From Prorocentrum cordatum (lineage: Eukaryota > Sar > Dinophyceae > Prorocentrales > Prorocentraceae): a stretch of 64,000 nt of DNA. The notes under the pieces were generated by a model, which made no database searches, was not told the origin of the DNA, and saw only the letters and a list, made by a program, of their open reading frames with translations. This document shows positions 11,290-23,488 of this stretch, one piece after another. The stretch spans positions 215,001 to 279,000 of the forward strand of contig CAUYUJ010009369.1 of assembly GCA_963575745.1 (NCBI GenBank), in the 5' to 3' direction. Each line of letters opens with the position of its first letter. Position 1 is the stretch's first letter. Made by a program: the position numbers and the translations under genes.

Positions 11290-11720
11290 AACCCTAAGGG
11301 GTGCAGGATTTGTAAGGTTCTCGAGGGCTTGGGCCCTGGGCTTCCCAAGCGCTCTTGGGCGCTGCTGGGTGAGAGGCCCCCAAGACCGCCCCAAAGACGG
11401 CCCCTGAGGCCCCCCACAATGCCCCAAGAGGGCCCAAGAGGGCCCAAGAGGCGCCCAAGACGGCCTAAGAGAGCCCCGAGATGGTCCCAGGAGGGGCCTC
11501 AGAGGGGGAATCCGAACAGAACATCCGAGACTCCCGCTCCAAGCGGCGTCCACTAATTGGCCCGAAGAGGCCCCGAATACGCCCCCACGAAGCCCCAAGA
11601 GGCCTGCAAGAGGCCCACAACAACCCCCCAGCAACTTCAAACCTGCCTCAAAAAGCCCCCCGTGAGGCCTCCACGAGATCCCAACGAACATCCAAGATGC
11701 ATCATATCCCAAACCCATGA
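11290..11720 (+). repeat. GGCCCCAAGAGG degenerate minisatellite, array 1
   Basis: About 10-11 bp units around GCCCCAAGAGG. The same motif, in either orientation, makes arrays at 14.7, 18.0, 24.1, 48.3, 50.2 and 57.1 kb. Confidence 0.75.
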
Positions 11721-12060
11721 ACTGCGACGGAATGGGACCAAGGCCATTCAATGTGTGTGTATGTATGTATGGAGTCGTGCATTCGATATGTGTGTACGTA
11801 TGGCCATACATGCGTTTTTTTTTTTTGTTTTTTTTTTTGTTGTTTTTTTTGTTTTTTTTTGTTTTTTGTTTAATATATATATATATAGATAGATCTAAAG
11901 GAAGGAATGAAAGAGAGGGGCGGATGGATGGAGGCACAGGGAGAGATGGATCTCTCCCTATACATATGTAAATACGTGTATACATATATATATATATATA
12001 GATATGTAGGTGTATATATTCACACACATATACATATACATATACACCAATGGAACGTGC
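11721..12060 (+). other. T-rich and TA-rich sequence, no gene
   Basis: A T-rich run at about 11815-11870 interrupted by single G residues, then TA and CATA repeats to 12047. Confidence 0.6.
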
Positions 12061-12139
12061 GTGCCGAAGCTCATCCAAACAACTATGCAGGATGTGACCA
12101 ACGCAAGGCGCGAATGGCTATACACTTCTACCTGGGCGC

Positions 12140-13170
12140 GTGCAAGTATTTGCATGGTGGAGCGCGGCAAGGGAGCTCCAACCTGGTGGCTCGCACTCCT
12201 GGGCTGCATCAACTCGATGTTCGGAGGATGCTTCAAACGAAACAGCAAATGTCCTGAGGATCGGGTTCAAAAAGGGCTGGATTCGGGGAGGATGTCTTAC
12301 GCGGAACGTGTTCTTCACGATCTGTCTCAACCTAACGGCATCCTTTCTACGAGTCGGGTTTACAAAGGGCGCGGATTGGGGAGGATGTCTCAAGCGGAAC
12401 GTGTCCTTCACGATCTGCCTCAACCTGGTGGCTGGCACCCCTGGGCTGCATTGGCTTTATTTGGCGAGGAAGCCCCAAACGAAACGGCATCTTTTCTAAG
12501 TGTAAGTCGGGCGTGTCCCCCTACAGGGGGACTTTGGGCGAAACGTGCAAAACACAAAAAACAACGCCCCCCAAGTGGGCAAACATGATCAAACAATCGT
12601 CCCCAGGCTATGTTTGGACTATTTTTGAGTACTGCTCCTGTAGGGGGACAGGCCCGACTGAATTCCAAGTAAGGGGTTCGGAAAGAGCTCGGTTGGGGGA
12701 GGCTGTCTGAGGCGAGGCGGCCGCTCTCCGAGACGCGGGCTCTGAACAGGGTCCGACTGGGGAGGGACGTCTCAGGCGAAACGCCCATTCTCACAGAATC
12801 GGGCCCCAAATCTTTGAAATCACAATAGGTTTTCGAAGGTTTGATGCGAACGTGCAGACAACCACGTGTGTTGCTGCACCTGTCTCTCACGATGCTCGTG
12901 AAGGGCGGAGCGTGTCCTCCTTCACGGTTTGCCTCAACCTGGTGGCTTGCACTCCTGGGCTGCATCGGGTCGATTTTTGGATAACGTTTCAAACGAAGCA
13001 GCATCTTTTCCAAGAGTCAGGTTCGAAAGGTGCTCGATTTGGGGAGGAATCTCAGGCGAAACCACTGCTTTCTGAGAAACGGACTCGATGTGGGGAAGGC
13101 GTTTCAAACGAAACGGTCATTCTCGCAGAACCGGGCCCAACAACAGTGACATTGCACCAACATTTTTTAA
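12140..13170 (+). repeat. degenerate tandem and dispersed repeat (GGGGAGGATGTCTCAGGCGAAA motif group)
   Basis: Two to three diverged copies of a long unit, each made of about 60-bp sub-units containing GGAGGATGTCTCAGGCGAAA and TTCACGATCTGCCTCAACC. A third long copy lies at 13380-13700. Family A copy 8 is inserted inside. Confidence 0.65.
12506..12658. mobile_element. family A element, copy 8
   Basis: Flanked by 8-bp near-identical direct repeats TTCTAAGT (12494-12501) and TTCCAAGT (12663-12670). It interrupts the dispersed repeat described above. Confidence 0.9.
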
Positions 13171-13194
13171 TGTCTGATGTACGGGGGACCGCAG

Positions 13195-13322
13195 GCGAAC
13201 CCTACCCCTACCCCCCACGATTTCTGAGGGGGAGGGTGGGGTTCACTTCGTTCGGGAGCTCGCGAGCGAAGTGAACCCCACCCTCCCCCTCAGAAATCGT
13301 GGGGGGTAGGGGTAGGGTTCGC
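13195..13322. repeat. near-perfect 128-bp palindrome
   Basis: Two arms of about 57 bp, GCGAACCCTACCCC...GGTTCACTTCG and its exact complement, around a short TTCGGGAGCTCGCGAG centre. No mismatch is seen in the arms until the loop, unlike the other, worn foldbacks here. Looser inverted flanks continue outside (ACGGGGGACCGC / ATGTGGCCCCC). Confidence 0.9.
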
Positions 13323-13379
13323 ATGTGGCCCCCTAATGTAGAAATGTTGAACATCATATGTGATGTTCAGCCTGCCTTT

Positions 13380-13700
13380 CACGATCTGCGTGAAAAGCCG
13401 GGCGTGTCCTTCACGACCTGCCTCCACCTGGTCACCGGCCATCCGGGCTGCACCGGCTCGACTTTGGGGAACGAGTCCCAGGCGACACGGCATCTTTTCT
13501 CAGAGCCGGGTTCGGAAAAGTGCTCGGTTTGGGGAGGAAGTCTCCGGCGAAGCGGCCGCGTGCTGAGAAGCGGGCTCAACAAAAAATGGATTGATGTGGG
13601 GAGGGTGCCCCAGGCGAAGCGGCCCTTCTCCCAGAGACGGGCCCCGAATCATGGAATCTACCACATGTTTTGGAGGCTTGATGTGAACAGCAGGGCTGGA
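13380..13700 (+). repeat. copy of the GATGTCTCAGGCGAAA-group repeat
   Basis: Same order of motifs as 12900-13140: CACGATCTGCGTGA, CTGCCTCCACCTGGT, GGGGAGGAAGTCTCCGGCGA. Confidence 0.6.
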
Positions 13701-14601
13701 CCTAAACGTTGTGTTCCGTTCTGTTGTCGTTTTGCTCTATACCCGTTTCCTGCACCTGCCTGCCGAAACGAAAAGCAAAACCCAACCGAAGATCAGCAGA
13801 ACAGCGTTTAGGTCCGGCCCCGGTTGCAATGTTGAACATCCTATGCGCTGTTAGATCCGTCTCTCACGATCTGCGTGAGGGGCGACGCAGATTTTCAGAA
13901 CTGTCAGAGAGTGTCCCCAACGAAACTGACAGACGACGGACGCGCCAATCCACTCTAAGCTCTACTTCCTCGGGGAGGTGCGTCTGATAATTCATAGACG
14001 TGTGTATTTTTATATATATATATATATATATAGAGATGTATGGATATCGATAGTTATATATTAATACATGACTGCATTGGCGCTTCGCGCCATGCACCTT
14101 GGTCCTTGAAGCTGTGATTATGTTGGTCGTAGTCGCCTTGGAAAATGTGGCCCTTTCCATGCGGTGGTTGTCAGAAATCTTCGAAAGTTCTTCCCGGGCC
14201 TCCGGGGGCTCCCGAAAGGCGCCATGTGGAGGGCGAAGGATAGGAGGGAGGGCATCTCGGGGAGCCAAGAGAGGGAAGCGGATGTGGTGGAGAACGACTG
14301 GTGGAGCGACAGAACGAGGAGGTGGAGTAGGAGGAGGAGGAGGGAGAAGGAGGAGGAGGAGACACCAACGGCTACGTTTTCATGTGCACGTACACGCTTG
14401 CAAACATGGTGTACGTACACGCTTGCAGAAATCTTTGGCAGTGGATGACGACGAAAGGCCTTCGTAGGCCCGCCCACTGCCCGCTCGTGGCTCAGGTGCC
14501 CTGGTGCGCAACGCGAAGGCACACAACAATGGCAATCCAAGGATGGCATGTTGCAGCGGGTCGCAACAGGGCGCGCGAAAGTAAGTAATTCTTAGCGAAT
14601 G
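13701..14601 (+). other. no gene recognised
   Basis: Unique or highly diverged sequence with a TA run at 14011-14033 and a purine-rich GGAGGA stretch near 14310-14365. Confidence 0.45.
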
Positions 14602-14664
14602 TACCGAATCCCGGGTTCGCAACAGATTTCCGGGAAATGTGGTTGCGAATCCGGGATTCGGGTC
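14602..14664. repeat. hairpin, 20-bp arms
   Basis: Arms CCGAATCCCGGGTTCGCAAC and GTTGCGAATCCGGGATTCGG around a 20-base loop, directly before a minisatellite array. Confidence 0.7.
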
Positions 14665-14689
14665 AGTTTGGTGGAAAACGCCGTGTGGG

Positions 14690-15180
14690 CCTTGTTGGAG
14701 CCCTGGTGGGCTGGCTTGGGGCCCTCTCGAGCCGTCCTGGGCCCATCTTGGGCCGTTTTCGGGAGCTTGTGCGCTCTAGGGACCTTGCGGGGGCTACGTG
14801 GGCGTCCTGGTGGCCTCCCATGGCATTTGTGGGGGCCTCCCATGGCCTTCTTGGGCTTGTCTTGGGGGACTTGTGAGTGTCTGTTGGGTTTCTTTTTGGC
14901 TCATTTGGGGCTTCCTTGGGCAGTCTTGGGGCCATCCAGGCCGTCTAGATGCTCTCGTGGGGTTCTCTTGGGCCGTCTTGGGGCGATACTGGAAGCTTTT
15001 TTGGCTGTTTAGGACGCTGCTAAGACCCGAACTGCGAATATGCTGAACATGCACGTTTTCCAAACTGAATGAAGCGATCTTTGCGTTCTGGGAGTCCTGT
15101 TCAGGGCCTCCTGGGCCGTCTTGGGGGCCTCTGGGGGCCATCTGGGTCTTGGAGCGCTCTTGTGCTGTCTTGGATCTCTC
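14690..15180 (-). repeat. GGCCCCAAGAGG minisatellite, array 2 (inverted)
   Basis: Degenerate CTTGGGGCC units. Contains an embedded ATGCTGAACATGCACGTTTT segment like the core of the 18-kb array. Confidence 0.7.
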
Positions 15181-15393
15181 TTCGGCCTCCTCCGATTAAT
15201 GCTCTTATCGCCTGGGGTCTGCTGGCAAGACCCGGCCAAGCGCCCTGGGAGGTCCGGGACGAGCCGGGGGACCTCTGACAAGGGTGTCCGGGGGGCCGGA
15301 AACCCCGGATCCCGGGGGTCCGGTTTTGGCGGGGTGGGGGGGGTTCCCCCCCCAAGCTTGTGAACATGTAAAATGAGAAGCACATAGATATCT

Positions 15394-15402
15394 ATGTATG
15401 AA

Positions 15403-15463
<61 letters not shown>

Positions 15464-15508
15464 GTAGATGTATATGTATCTGTACATGTCTATGTCTATG
15501 TGTATGTG

Positions 15509-15539
<31 letters not shown>

Positions 15540-15560
15540 GTATATATATATATATAGATT
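15394..15560 (+). repeat. TATG/TA microsatellite
   Basis: GTATGT hexamer repeats to about 15463, then CTATG and TATA repeats. Confidence 0.9.
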
Positions 15561-15847
15561 ATCATACGCACCTCTCCGAGGGAGTAAAGCTCAGAGGCGA
15601 TTAATGCATACGCGCCGCGTCATTCGCAATTTGTCTGGCCGTTTCGCTAGGGACATCCTCGAAATTCTGAAAATCGGTGGCACCCCTCACACAGATTGTG
15701 ACGTCAGGGCCCAAGAACACTTGGGAATTTGAACGTTCTAACATAAAACCTTCGAACACACATGGTAATTTTAATGATTGTGACCCCGATTCTCAGAGAA
15801 TGGCGGTTTCGCTTGAGACATCCTCCCAAAATCGAGCCCCGACGTAC

Positions 15848-16110
15848 CTTCTGGTACCCCAGACCCCGCCTCGGAGCCTCCTGGGGGCCTCCTGGAACCT
15901 CCTGGGACCTCCTGGGGCTTTCTGTACCTTCTGGTACCCCAGACCCCGCCTCGGAGCCTCCTGGGGGTCTCCTGGAACCTCCTGGGGCCTCCTGGGGCCT
16001 CCTGCGGCCTCCTGGAACCTCTTGGGGCCTCCTGGAGCCTCCTGGGGTCTCCTGGGGCCTCCTGAGACAGCCTGGGGCCTCCTTGGGCCTCCTGGGGCCT
16101 CAGAACTACA
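15848..16110 (+). repeat. CCTCCTGGGG minisatellite
   Basis: 11-12 bp units of CCTCCTGGGGCCT. A roughly 75-bp higher-order unit starting ACCTTCTGGTACCCCAGACC occurs twice (15848 and 15927). Confidence 0.8.
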
Positions 16111-16447
16111 TGCACAAACAGATACACAAATCACACCCAACACATCACACGCTAGACAAACATAACATACACAACACCTACAACGCACAGAAAATACGCA
16201 CAACACAGAGCACACATCACACACACCCAACCAACACTCACAATCCTGGGGCCTCCTGGAGCCTCTTCCGGTTTCCAAGTCGGGCCGGCTGAGGCTTCCT
16301 GGGGGGCCCTGGTACACACATCGCAAGGTGTGGCAACCCCACTTGCGCTCGAGTGCGCCCTCGCTATTGCATTTCACTCCCAGCAGCTATCCTCCTCCTC
16401 TTCTCCTCCTTCTCTTTCCCTCCACAAATTGTCAGGTGAAACAAATC

Positions 16448-17030
16448 GGCTGGTGGTCAGACCGCTTCCGCCTAAGATACCCTCGCACCTCTGACCTCGG
16501 GGGTGCCTTGCCCCATGAGGGTCCTGCCACCTTCGCGTGACACATCCTCGCAACTCTGGGTTCCGAGATGCCCTGAAATACAGAGGTCCAGCCACTTCCG
16601 CCTGAGACATCCCTGCAACTCTGGATTCCGAGATGCCCTGCCCAATGGTGGTCTGGCCACTTTCGCCTGCGACATCCTCGCAACTCTAAACCTCGGAGGT
16701 GTCCTGCCCCATGGATGTCCGGCCACTTTCGCCATCCAAACAACTCTGGGTTCCGAGATGCCCTGAACTAAGGTGGTTCAGCCACTTCCGCCTGAAAAAT
16801 CCCCGCAACTCTGGATTCCAAGATGCCCTGCCCCGTGGTGGTCTGGCCATTTTCGCCTGCGACATCCTGGCAACTCTGGGTTCCGAGATGCCCTGAACTC
16901 AAGTGTTCAGGCCACTTTCGCCTGAGACATCCTCGCAACTCTAGGTTCCGAGATGCCCTGAACTGAAGTGGTCAGGCCACTTTCGCCTGAGACATCCTCG
17001 CAAAGCTGACTTCGGAGAGGCATTGCCCTC
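16448..17030 (-). repeat. 64-bp satellite
   Basis: About nine diverged units with period 61-66 bp, each holding GACATCCTCGCAACTCT, TTCCGAGATGCCCTG and a TTTCGCCTGA boundary. The GAGACATCCTCGCAA motif is the complement of that in the 12-13 kb repeat. Confidence 0.85.
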
Positions 17031-17264
17031 GTCGATCCTCCTGCTCGATCCCCAATCCTTTGAGGGGGCACTTACTCGATCTTAGATTCTTCTGCGTTCA
17101 CCTCCTGCCTCTTCCCCTTTCCTTAGGCACGCCACGGCTGCGCCGCCCCAGCTTCCCATTCTCCATCTCCGATCCCGCCGTCATGGTGCATTCCTGCTTC
17201 AAATGCCCTTTCATATTTTGTTGTGTGAGCCTGGGTGCACACGTACCACTTGTATAGATGTCAG
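17031..17264 (+). other. no gene seen
   Basis: Short unique stretch between the 64-bp satellite and GA repeats. Confidence 0.4.
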
Positions 17265-17271
17265 CATATCT

Positions 17272-17310
<39 letters not shown>

Positions 17311-17820
17311 CAGCGAGAGAGAGAGAGGAAGAGGGATAGCTAGGACAACCAGGAACAAGTAGACAACTCTAGAAGAAGAGAGGGAGAGATAAGGGGGGGG
17401 AGAGAGAGAGAGAGAGAGAGACAGAGAGAGAGAGAGAAAGAGACGCAGCGAGAGATGAACCAAGAGGACAAGTTAAGGGATGTATCGATGTATGTCTGTG
17501 TAAATGTCGATGTGCGCACAGATGTGTATACATACATATATATATATACATATATACATCTATATATACAAATACACTTATATACACTTATATATCTACA
17601 GTGTGTGTGTGTAAATGCGTGCGCGCATGTATATTTATATGCACACACACACACATATGTATGCATGTAGGCATGCGTGCATGTCTGTATGTGCGTGTAC
17701 CTACAAACATCTCACTTTAGGCCTGCGTAGCTGGTATACATATACGCGTGTGTATGCTTATGTATGTAAACATATATATACATATATATACACACATACA
17801 TATATATGTATACATACTAG
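17265..17820 (+). repeat. GA then TA/CA microsatellites
   Basis: GA-rich blocks at 17270-17335 and 17398-17445, then TATA/CACA/TGTG alternation at 17520-17820. Confidence 0.85.
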
Positions 17821-17989
17821 AACCATCGCGAGCGCTTCGCGAGCGCTTTGGTTCGAGCCGAGGTCAAGGACAAAACGAATCAAACTTCGTCGAAACGCGT
17901 CCGAAAACAAGGGTCGACGGAAGACTCGAACACACATAACAGAGCTCGTCCTTAGCGCTCGCGCGGCTTAGCGTCCTTAGCGCTCGCGC

Positions 17990-19090
17990 TGCTCTCTGGG
18001 TTTGGCCTATTTGGGGGGATCTCTTGGGCGCCTCTTGGCGCCTCTTCGGGGCCTCCAGGGGCCTCCGGGGACCTTCTTGGGGCGGAAGGGCCGGATTTTC
18101 GGTTCGGGCTCCCAGTCTTGGGTTGGAGCTCTCCTAGGTCGTGTTGGGGACCTCTTGGGGTGTCTTGGCCCCCTCTCGGGACGTCTTTCGAGCCCCTTGG
18201 GCCGCTTTGGGACTCTCTTGGGGGCCGCTTGTACCGTCGTCACTGCTATGAAGACCGACAAGTCGTAGATGCTAAAGATATGCGTTTTCCAATGCAAAAT
18301 AAATGATTGTGGCCTCTTGGGGCCCTCGTGGGAAGCCTCTTAGGGGGCCTCTTGGGGCCTGGTCTCTTGGGTACTGTGAGAACCGTTTTGGGCGTCCAAG
18401 GGCTAGTTTTGAGCGCCCTGGGGCCGCCATGGAACGTTTTGGGAACCTCATGGGGCCCTCTGGGCACGCCTTGGCCGCCCCTCGGGCTGTCTTGGGCCGT
18501 GTTGGTAGCCTCTTGGGGCCGTCTTCGGGGCCTCTTGTGCCGTCGTGCACGCCGTGAAGACCGAAAAAACGTATATGCTAAACATACACGTTTTCCCATA
18601 CAAAATCAATGATTTTGGCCGCTTGGGGCTCCCCTGGAAAGCCTCTTGGGGCGTCGTAGCGGCCTCTTGGGCTCTATGGGAACCATCTTGGGTGTCCAGG
18701 GGCGATCTTTGAAAGCCCTGGGGCCGTCTTGGACCGATTTGGAAGCCCCTTGGGGCTCCTTGGGCACGTCTTGGCCGCCTCTTGAGCACGCCTTGGCCGC
18801 CTCTGGGGCTGTCTTGGGCTCCTCTTGGGCCGTGTTGGGAGCCTCTTGGGCCGTCTTGGGGCCGTCGTGGGGGCCTCTTGTACCCTCGTGCACGCCGTGA
18901 AGACCGAACAGACGTAGATGCTGAAAACGCACGTTTGTTATGCAGAATCAATGATTTCGGCCGCTTGGTGCCCCTTGGAAAGCAACTTGGGGCGTTGTTG
19001 CGGCTTCTTGGGCTCAATGGGGGCCATCTGGAGCGGCCGGGGGCGATCTTTGAGCGCCCCGGGGCCTTCTAGGACCGGTTTGGGGACTTG
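17990..19090 (-). repeat. GGCCCCAAGAGG minisatellite, array 3, with higher-order units
   Basis: Inverted CTTGGGGCCTC units. Three times (about 18229, 18535, 18868) the array holds a conserved core of about 85 bp with GTGAAGACCGA, ATGCTAAACAT, ACGTTTTCC and AATCAATGATTTT, giving a roughly 305-335 bp higher-order period. Confidence 0.8.
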
Positions 19091-19385
19091 GCCCGGACAG
19101 GAGCGCTCCCAGAGCCCCGGGTCGGCCATGGGGGACGCAGGTACCGGCCTGGCGGCCCCGATCCCCTTCCGCTGGCGTATATATATATATATATATATAT
19201 ATACATACACGCTAGTCGGAAGAAATGGGTGGACACATGAAGTAGGAAGGCGATGCAAGTAGATTGGGCGTCCGCCCGCCCCACTGAGGACGAGGGAAAA
19301 GGGAAGGCCACTACACTCTTGAAGTAGGAAGGCGCCCAACATAGACTTAGACTTGGGAGGGTGCTGAGGATTCGGGGGGGGGTGC
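19091..19385 (+). other. no gene seen
   Basis: Unique sequence with a TA run at 19180-19203. Confidence 0.4.
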
Positions 19386-19860
19386 TAAGCCCTGCTAAGG
19401 CCCGCGTTGCTATACCCGGCTACGCTCTGGCAGGCGTTGCTAAGCCCTGTTAAGGTCTGCGAGAACCTGTCATGACATGGGAAGCCCTGCTGAGCTCTGC
19501 TAAGTTCTGCTAGGACCCTGCTGAGCCCTGCTGAGCCCTGCCAAGCCCTGGTAGTAACTGTTAGGACCCCCCCGCCAAGCACCGCGAAGCTCTGCAAACA
19601 CTTGGTAAGCCCTGCTAAGCCCTGCGAGGCAAACGTAAGCGCTCGACCCGATACGGCCTGCTAAGCGGAGATAATCCCATGCCCGGCTTCGCTAAGCCAG
19701 CCTAGTAGATGCAGGGCCCTGATAAGCTGTGGTAAGCAGCGCCAAGCCCTGCTAGGACCTGCTAGCCCTTGATCTGGCTTGCGAAGCCCTGCTCGCCCCT
19801 CCTGAGCACTGCATATCCTTGCCAAGCCCTGCTTGGCCCAGCCAGGCATGCACGTCCCAG
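19386..19860 (+). repeat. CCCTGCTAAG degenerate satellite
   Basis: Irregular repeats of CCCTGCTAAGC / CCTGCTAGGA over about 470 bp. Confidence 0.75.
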
Positions 19861-20235
19861 GCTTGCGCGTCTCATGCATTCAGTTCATGTTAGCTAAAGA
19901 GGGGACAGTGAAAGACAACGCGAGCGAGAGAAAGAGAGAAAGAGAGAGAGAGAGAGAGAGCGAGAAAGAAAAACGATAAGGATACTGATGAAGAGAAAGA
20001 TGCCATTTTGCAATACTCCTCTGGAACCCTGAGGGGATCCACAATCCCCCAGCCTCTCCCCCTCCCCCCTCCCCCTTGCCCGCCCCCTCCACTTTCGACA
20101 CTGACGACGACGTGCCATGCCCAGGGCGCTGGGCTTTTGTCTCCCGCCAGGGCGGCCGCACAGACGCCGCGAGAGACCCCGCCCGCGGCGCGGCCCCGGG
20201 GAGCGCTACCCAGCAGGTGCTCCCCCCCGCCGCCA

Positions 20236-20563
20236 CTCCTGCCGGGTCGGACGACGACGACGACGATGACGACGACGACGACGACCAGGACGACGACGAC
20301 GACAGCCAGGACGACGACGACGATGACGGCGACGACGACGACCAGGACGACGACGACGACAACCAGGACGACGACGACGACAATCAGGACGACGACGACG
20401 ACGACCAGGACAACGACGACGCCGACGCCGACGACGACGACAACGACCAGGACGCCGCCGACGACGACGACCAGGACGACCAGGACGACGACGACGACGA
20501 CGACGACCAGGACGACGACGACGACGACAACCAAGACGACGACGACGACGACGACGACATCCC
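20236..20563 (+). repeat. (GAC)n microsatellite
   Basis: GAC repeats with CAG and AAC interruptions. One frame reads as poly-aspartate, but nothing supports a gene. Confidence 0.9.
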
Positions 20564-20901
20564 CGCCTCCTAAGAGGTTGCCCGGCTCCCCTCGCCTCTC
20601 CATGTCCCGAGGCCCGCCCCGCGTGGGGCGAGCCAACGACGCGCTGGCCGCCACTGCACAACCCTTTGAGCCCCCCCTCGGCTTCGGCAGACAAGTTCGG
20701 GCCTCGGGGGTGTGAACACTCTGGGTGAAGGAGACCTGGCGACGACAGCCGTGGCCCACAGAGCATGCAGCTAGCGATGTTTGACATGCGGGGCTGGAGT
20801 GGGGGAAGACACGCAGACAGACTCCTCCCGCCCTCCCTCTCTCCATTCGTCCTCGCCCTCCATCATGCCAGCCCCCGCGCGGGTGTGTGGGGTTGGGGGT
20901 C

Positions 20902-21008
20902 GGAGGAGGAGGAGGAAGAGGAGGAGGAGGAGGAGAAGGAGGAGGGGGAGAGGAGGAGGAGGAGGAGGAGGAGGAGGAGGAAGAGGGGGAGGGGGAGTAG
21001 GAGGAGGA
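20902..21008 (+). repeat. (GGA)n microsatellite
   Basis: GGA and AGA units over about 105 bp. Confidence 0.9.
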
Positions 21009-21150
21009 GAGTGTGACTTCCTTCTCCCCGATGCTGAGCACGGCACGCGGCGGGCGGCGGGGTTGACTCAGCGGGTGGAGGGGGGGGCAGGAAGTAGCAG
21101 ACGCCGACGCCATCAACCTCGGCTACACGCAGGGGTGGCCCTGGGTTTAG

Positions 21151-21302
21151 GTCGGGCATATCCTCCTACAGGGGGGTTTCGCATGAAAAATAAGAATAGT
21201 CAACACGTGCTCAAACGTAGTCAACACAACATAGAAAAATCGTCCCCTGACTATTCTTTCAACTATTTTTGAATTTGCCTCCTGTAGAGGGACAGGCCCG
21301 AC
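21151..21302. mobile_element. family A element, copy 9
   Basis: Starts GTCGGGCATATCCTCC and ends GGACAGGCCCGAC. No clear target duplication is visible. Confidence 0.85.
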
Positions 21303-21624
21303 TTTTGGTGCGCGGCTTTTTGGGGACCGCGGAGGGGCCAAATACGAGCGCGCAAGACACTGCTATATTGCACCGCGCTCGACGATCGGGGGACCCCGGT
21401 GGGCCCGCACCGAAGGCCACTCTGGCGAAGGGTCACTCTTACGTGTCGTCGACAACCGCAAACCTGTGGCCACAGCGTGCTCGAAAAGGGTGCAGTGGCA
21501 GCAGGAGCCTCGGAGGGTGGGCACGTGCGCCGATGGCGCCCCTGGCGCGGCTCGCGCGCAGGGGTGCGCGCGGGGGCTCGGTGCTACCCAGGCCCCGAAA
21601 CGAGACACTGCGGTCTGGCTTCAG

Positions 21625-21781
21625 GTCGGGCCTCTCCGTCCCCCTACAGGCCGATTTTCGAGGACAATGGAAAAGTACTCCAAACATACTTCCACATGGC
21701 AAGAGAAGTGCTAGAAAAACAGTTCCCTGCTGATCTTTGGACTATCTTCGACTATTCCGCCTGTAGAGGGACACGCCCGAC
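21625..21781. mobile_element. family A element, copy 10
   Basis: Flanked by perfect 7-bp direct repeats GTCTGGC (21613-21619 and 21786-21792). The arms extend outwards as TTCAG / CTGAA. Confidence 0.9.
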
Positions 21782-21996
21782 TGAAGTCTGGCCCCGTCGG
21801 GGCTCCACGCAGCGGGGTCGAGCGCTGCGGGTCCGGCCGCCCTTTGCTCCCGCTGCCGCCCCGGGTGCTGCCTGCCCTCCCCGCCTGCCCCCCCGCAACC
21901 CGCCACGCCGCTCGCCCCGCTCACGGGAACCCCTCCTGCTGAGCAGTCATGCTCGAGAGCGCGAGCCGACGAGCGCGTTCCTCTGCTCGCAAAGTG

Positions 21997-22172
21997 CAGT
22001 CGGGGCGTTGACCTAAGGAACCCTAAATAAGGAACGACGCCCCTTTTTTCCATAAGTGAAACTTCGATTTCCTATCGGAAACATAAGGACAACCTGAGGC
22101 GAGCTGTGAAACACTTAAGGAACGCGGAGCCCCTCCCCAACGAAAAGGGTTCCTTCTTCAGGGCCCCGACTG
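21997..22172. mobile_element. family C Tc1/mariner-like MITE, copy 1 (176 bp)
   Basis: Ends CAGTCGGGGCG and GGGCCCCGACTG. Followed by TA but preceded by TG. Same length and strong similarity to copies at 37036 and 54540, including the shared stretch CTGTGAAACACTTAAGGAAC. Non-coding. Confidence 0.85.
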
Positions 22173-23186
22173 TAGCTGCTTGCAAATGGCCTGGATCCCC
22201 CGCGGGGGATCTGCGAGAAATCACGTCACGGCGGACATGTGTTCTTCGGACGTCTGCGAGCAGGCACTGTGCGAGTCGTGGAACGCGCTCGTCGAGAGAG
22301 AGAGAGAGAGGAGGCGTCCCCGCTGGCCCAGTCACGGGCTGGCCCCGCCCAACCTGGGCAAGAACCAGGCCCCCGAAACGATCCTGGAGCCTGGAGGTCC
22401 CTGCATGGAGGCTCCATGGGTGAAGCCGGGAGCTCCCGGGGGCCTCCGACGGCCCAGTGAGGGCAGATCACACACCTTGCGATGTTCCAACCGACTTTAG
22501 CCTTGACCGCCAGAAAGACTTTCGAGCACCAAGAAAGCACCGAAACTGGAAGGTTTTCACGTGTCGGGCCCTGGGAGACACTCGTTCGACACTGTTTCGA
22601 CACTTTTCCGGGTGCTCGAACTCATTTCTGGGATGTGGTCCTTAAGTACGATGGGAACAACAGAACAAGCGCCCCAGATCCTTGATCCCAGATCTTGGCG
22701 AGATTTGGCTGAAAGCGCGCGCTCGTAGATCACGGGCGGTGGACATGTGCATATCCACGGTCCGGTCTCCCCAGCCGCGACCCCATGAGTGAAAGAAGGC
22801 TCTGCGGGGACACTTCGCGCGGAACGCATCAATGGGATCACGCCTCGGCATCCAGACCGCGAGGGCATGACTGTTGATGCTCGTTGCGTGTGAGTGACCT
22901 CCCCATGCCATGGGCGGACCTTCGAGGAGGTCGGAATACTTGCCGGAATAACTGCTGGAGGACGAGTCGTCGCCGGCCCTCTTCGCCTCCCGCACCCTCT
23001 CATTGCTGGGCGACCTTGCTTTCTATCACGCACGTGCGTGATGACGTGTGCACGCTGGTGCTCTTTCGACTGCGGCTACTCCTCATCCTTCGCTGGTGCT
23101 CGCATGGTGCTCGTCTGCACCGCCGGGCTCCCGTGGTGCCCTGCCGGCACACAGCGTCTGCGTCGAATGGTGACCACAAGGTGCAC
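22173..23186 (+). other. no gene recognised
   Basis: About 1 kb of unique-looking sequence with a short GA run near 22295-22310. Frames are broken and no domain is visible. Confidence 0.4.
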
Positions 23187-23488
23187 GCAGGAGGGAGGAG
23201 GAGGAGGAGGAGGAGGAGTCCGAGGAGGAGGAGGAAGAGGAGGAGGAGTCCGAGGAGGAGGAGGAAGAGGATGAGGAGCAGGCGGAGGAGGAGGAGGAGG
23301 AGGAGGAGGGGGAGGAGAAGGAGGAGGAGGAGGAGGAGGAGGGGGAGGGGGAGGAAGGAGGAGGAGGAGGGGAAGGAGGAGGAGGGGGAGGAGAAGAAGG
23401 AGGAGGAGGAGGAGGAGGAGGGGGAGGAGAAGGAGGAGGAGGAGGAGGAGGAGGAGGAGGAGGAGGAGGAGGAGGAGGAGGAGGGGGA
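23187..23488 (+). repeat. (GGA)n microsatellite
   Basis: 300 bp of GGA repeats, early part alternating with GTCC and GAAGA units. Confidence 0.95.

Noticed and set aside
20076-20573. Poly-aspartate protein
   Set aside because: The frame is almost wholly the GAC microsatellite, with no conserved flank.
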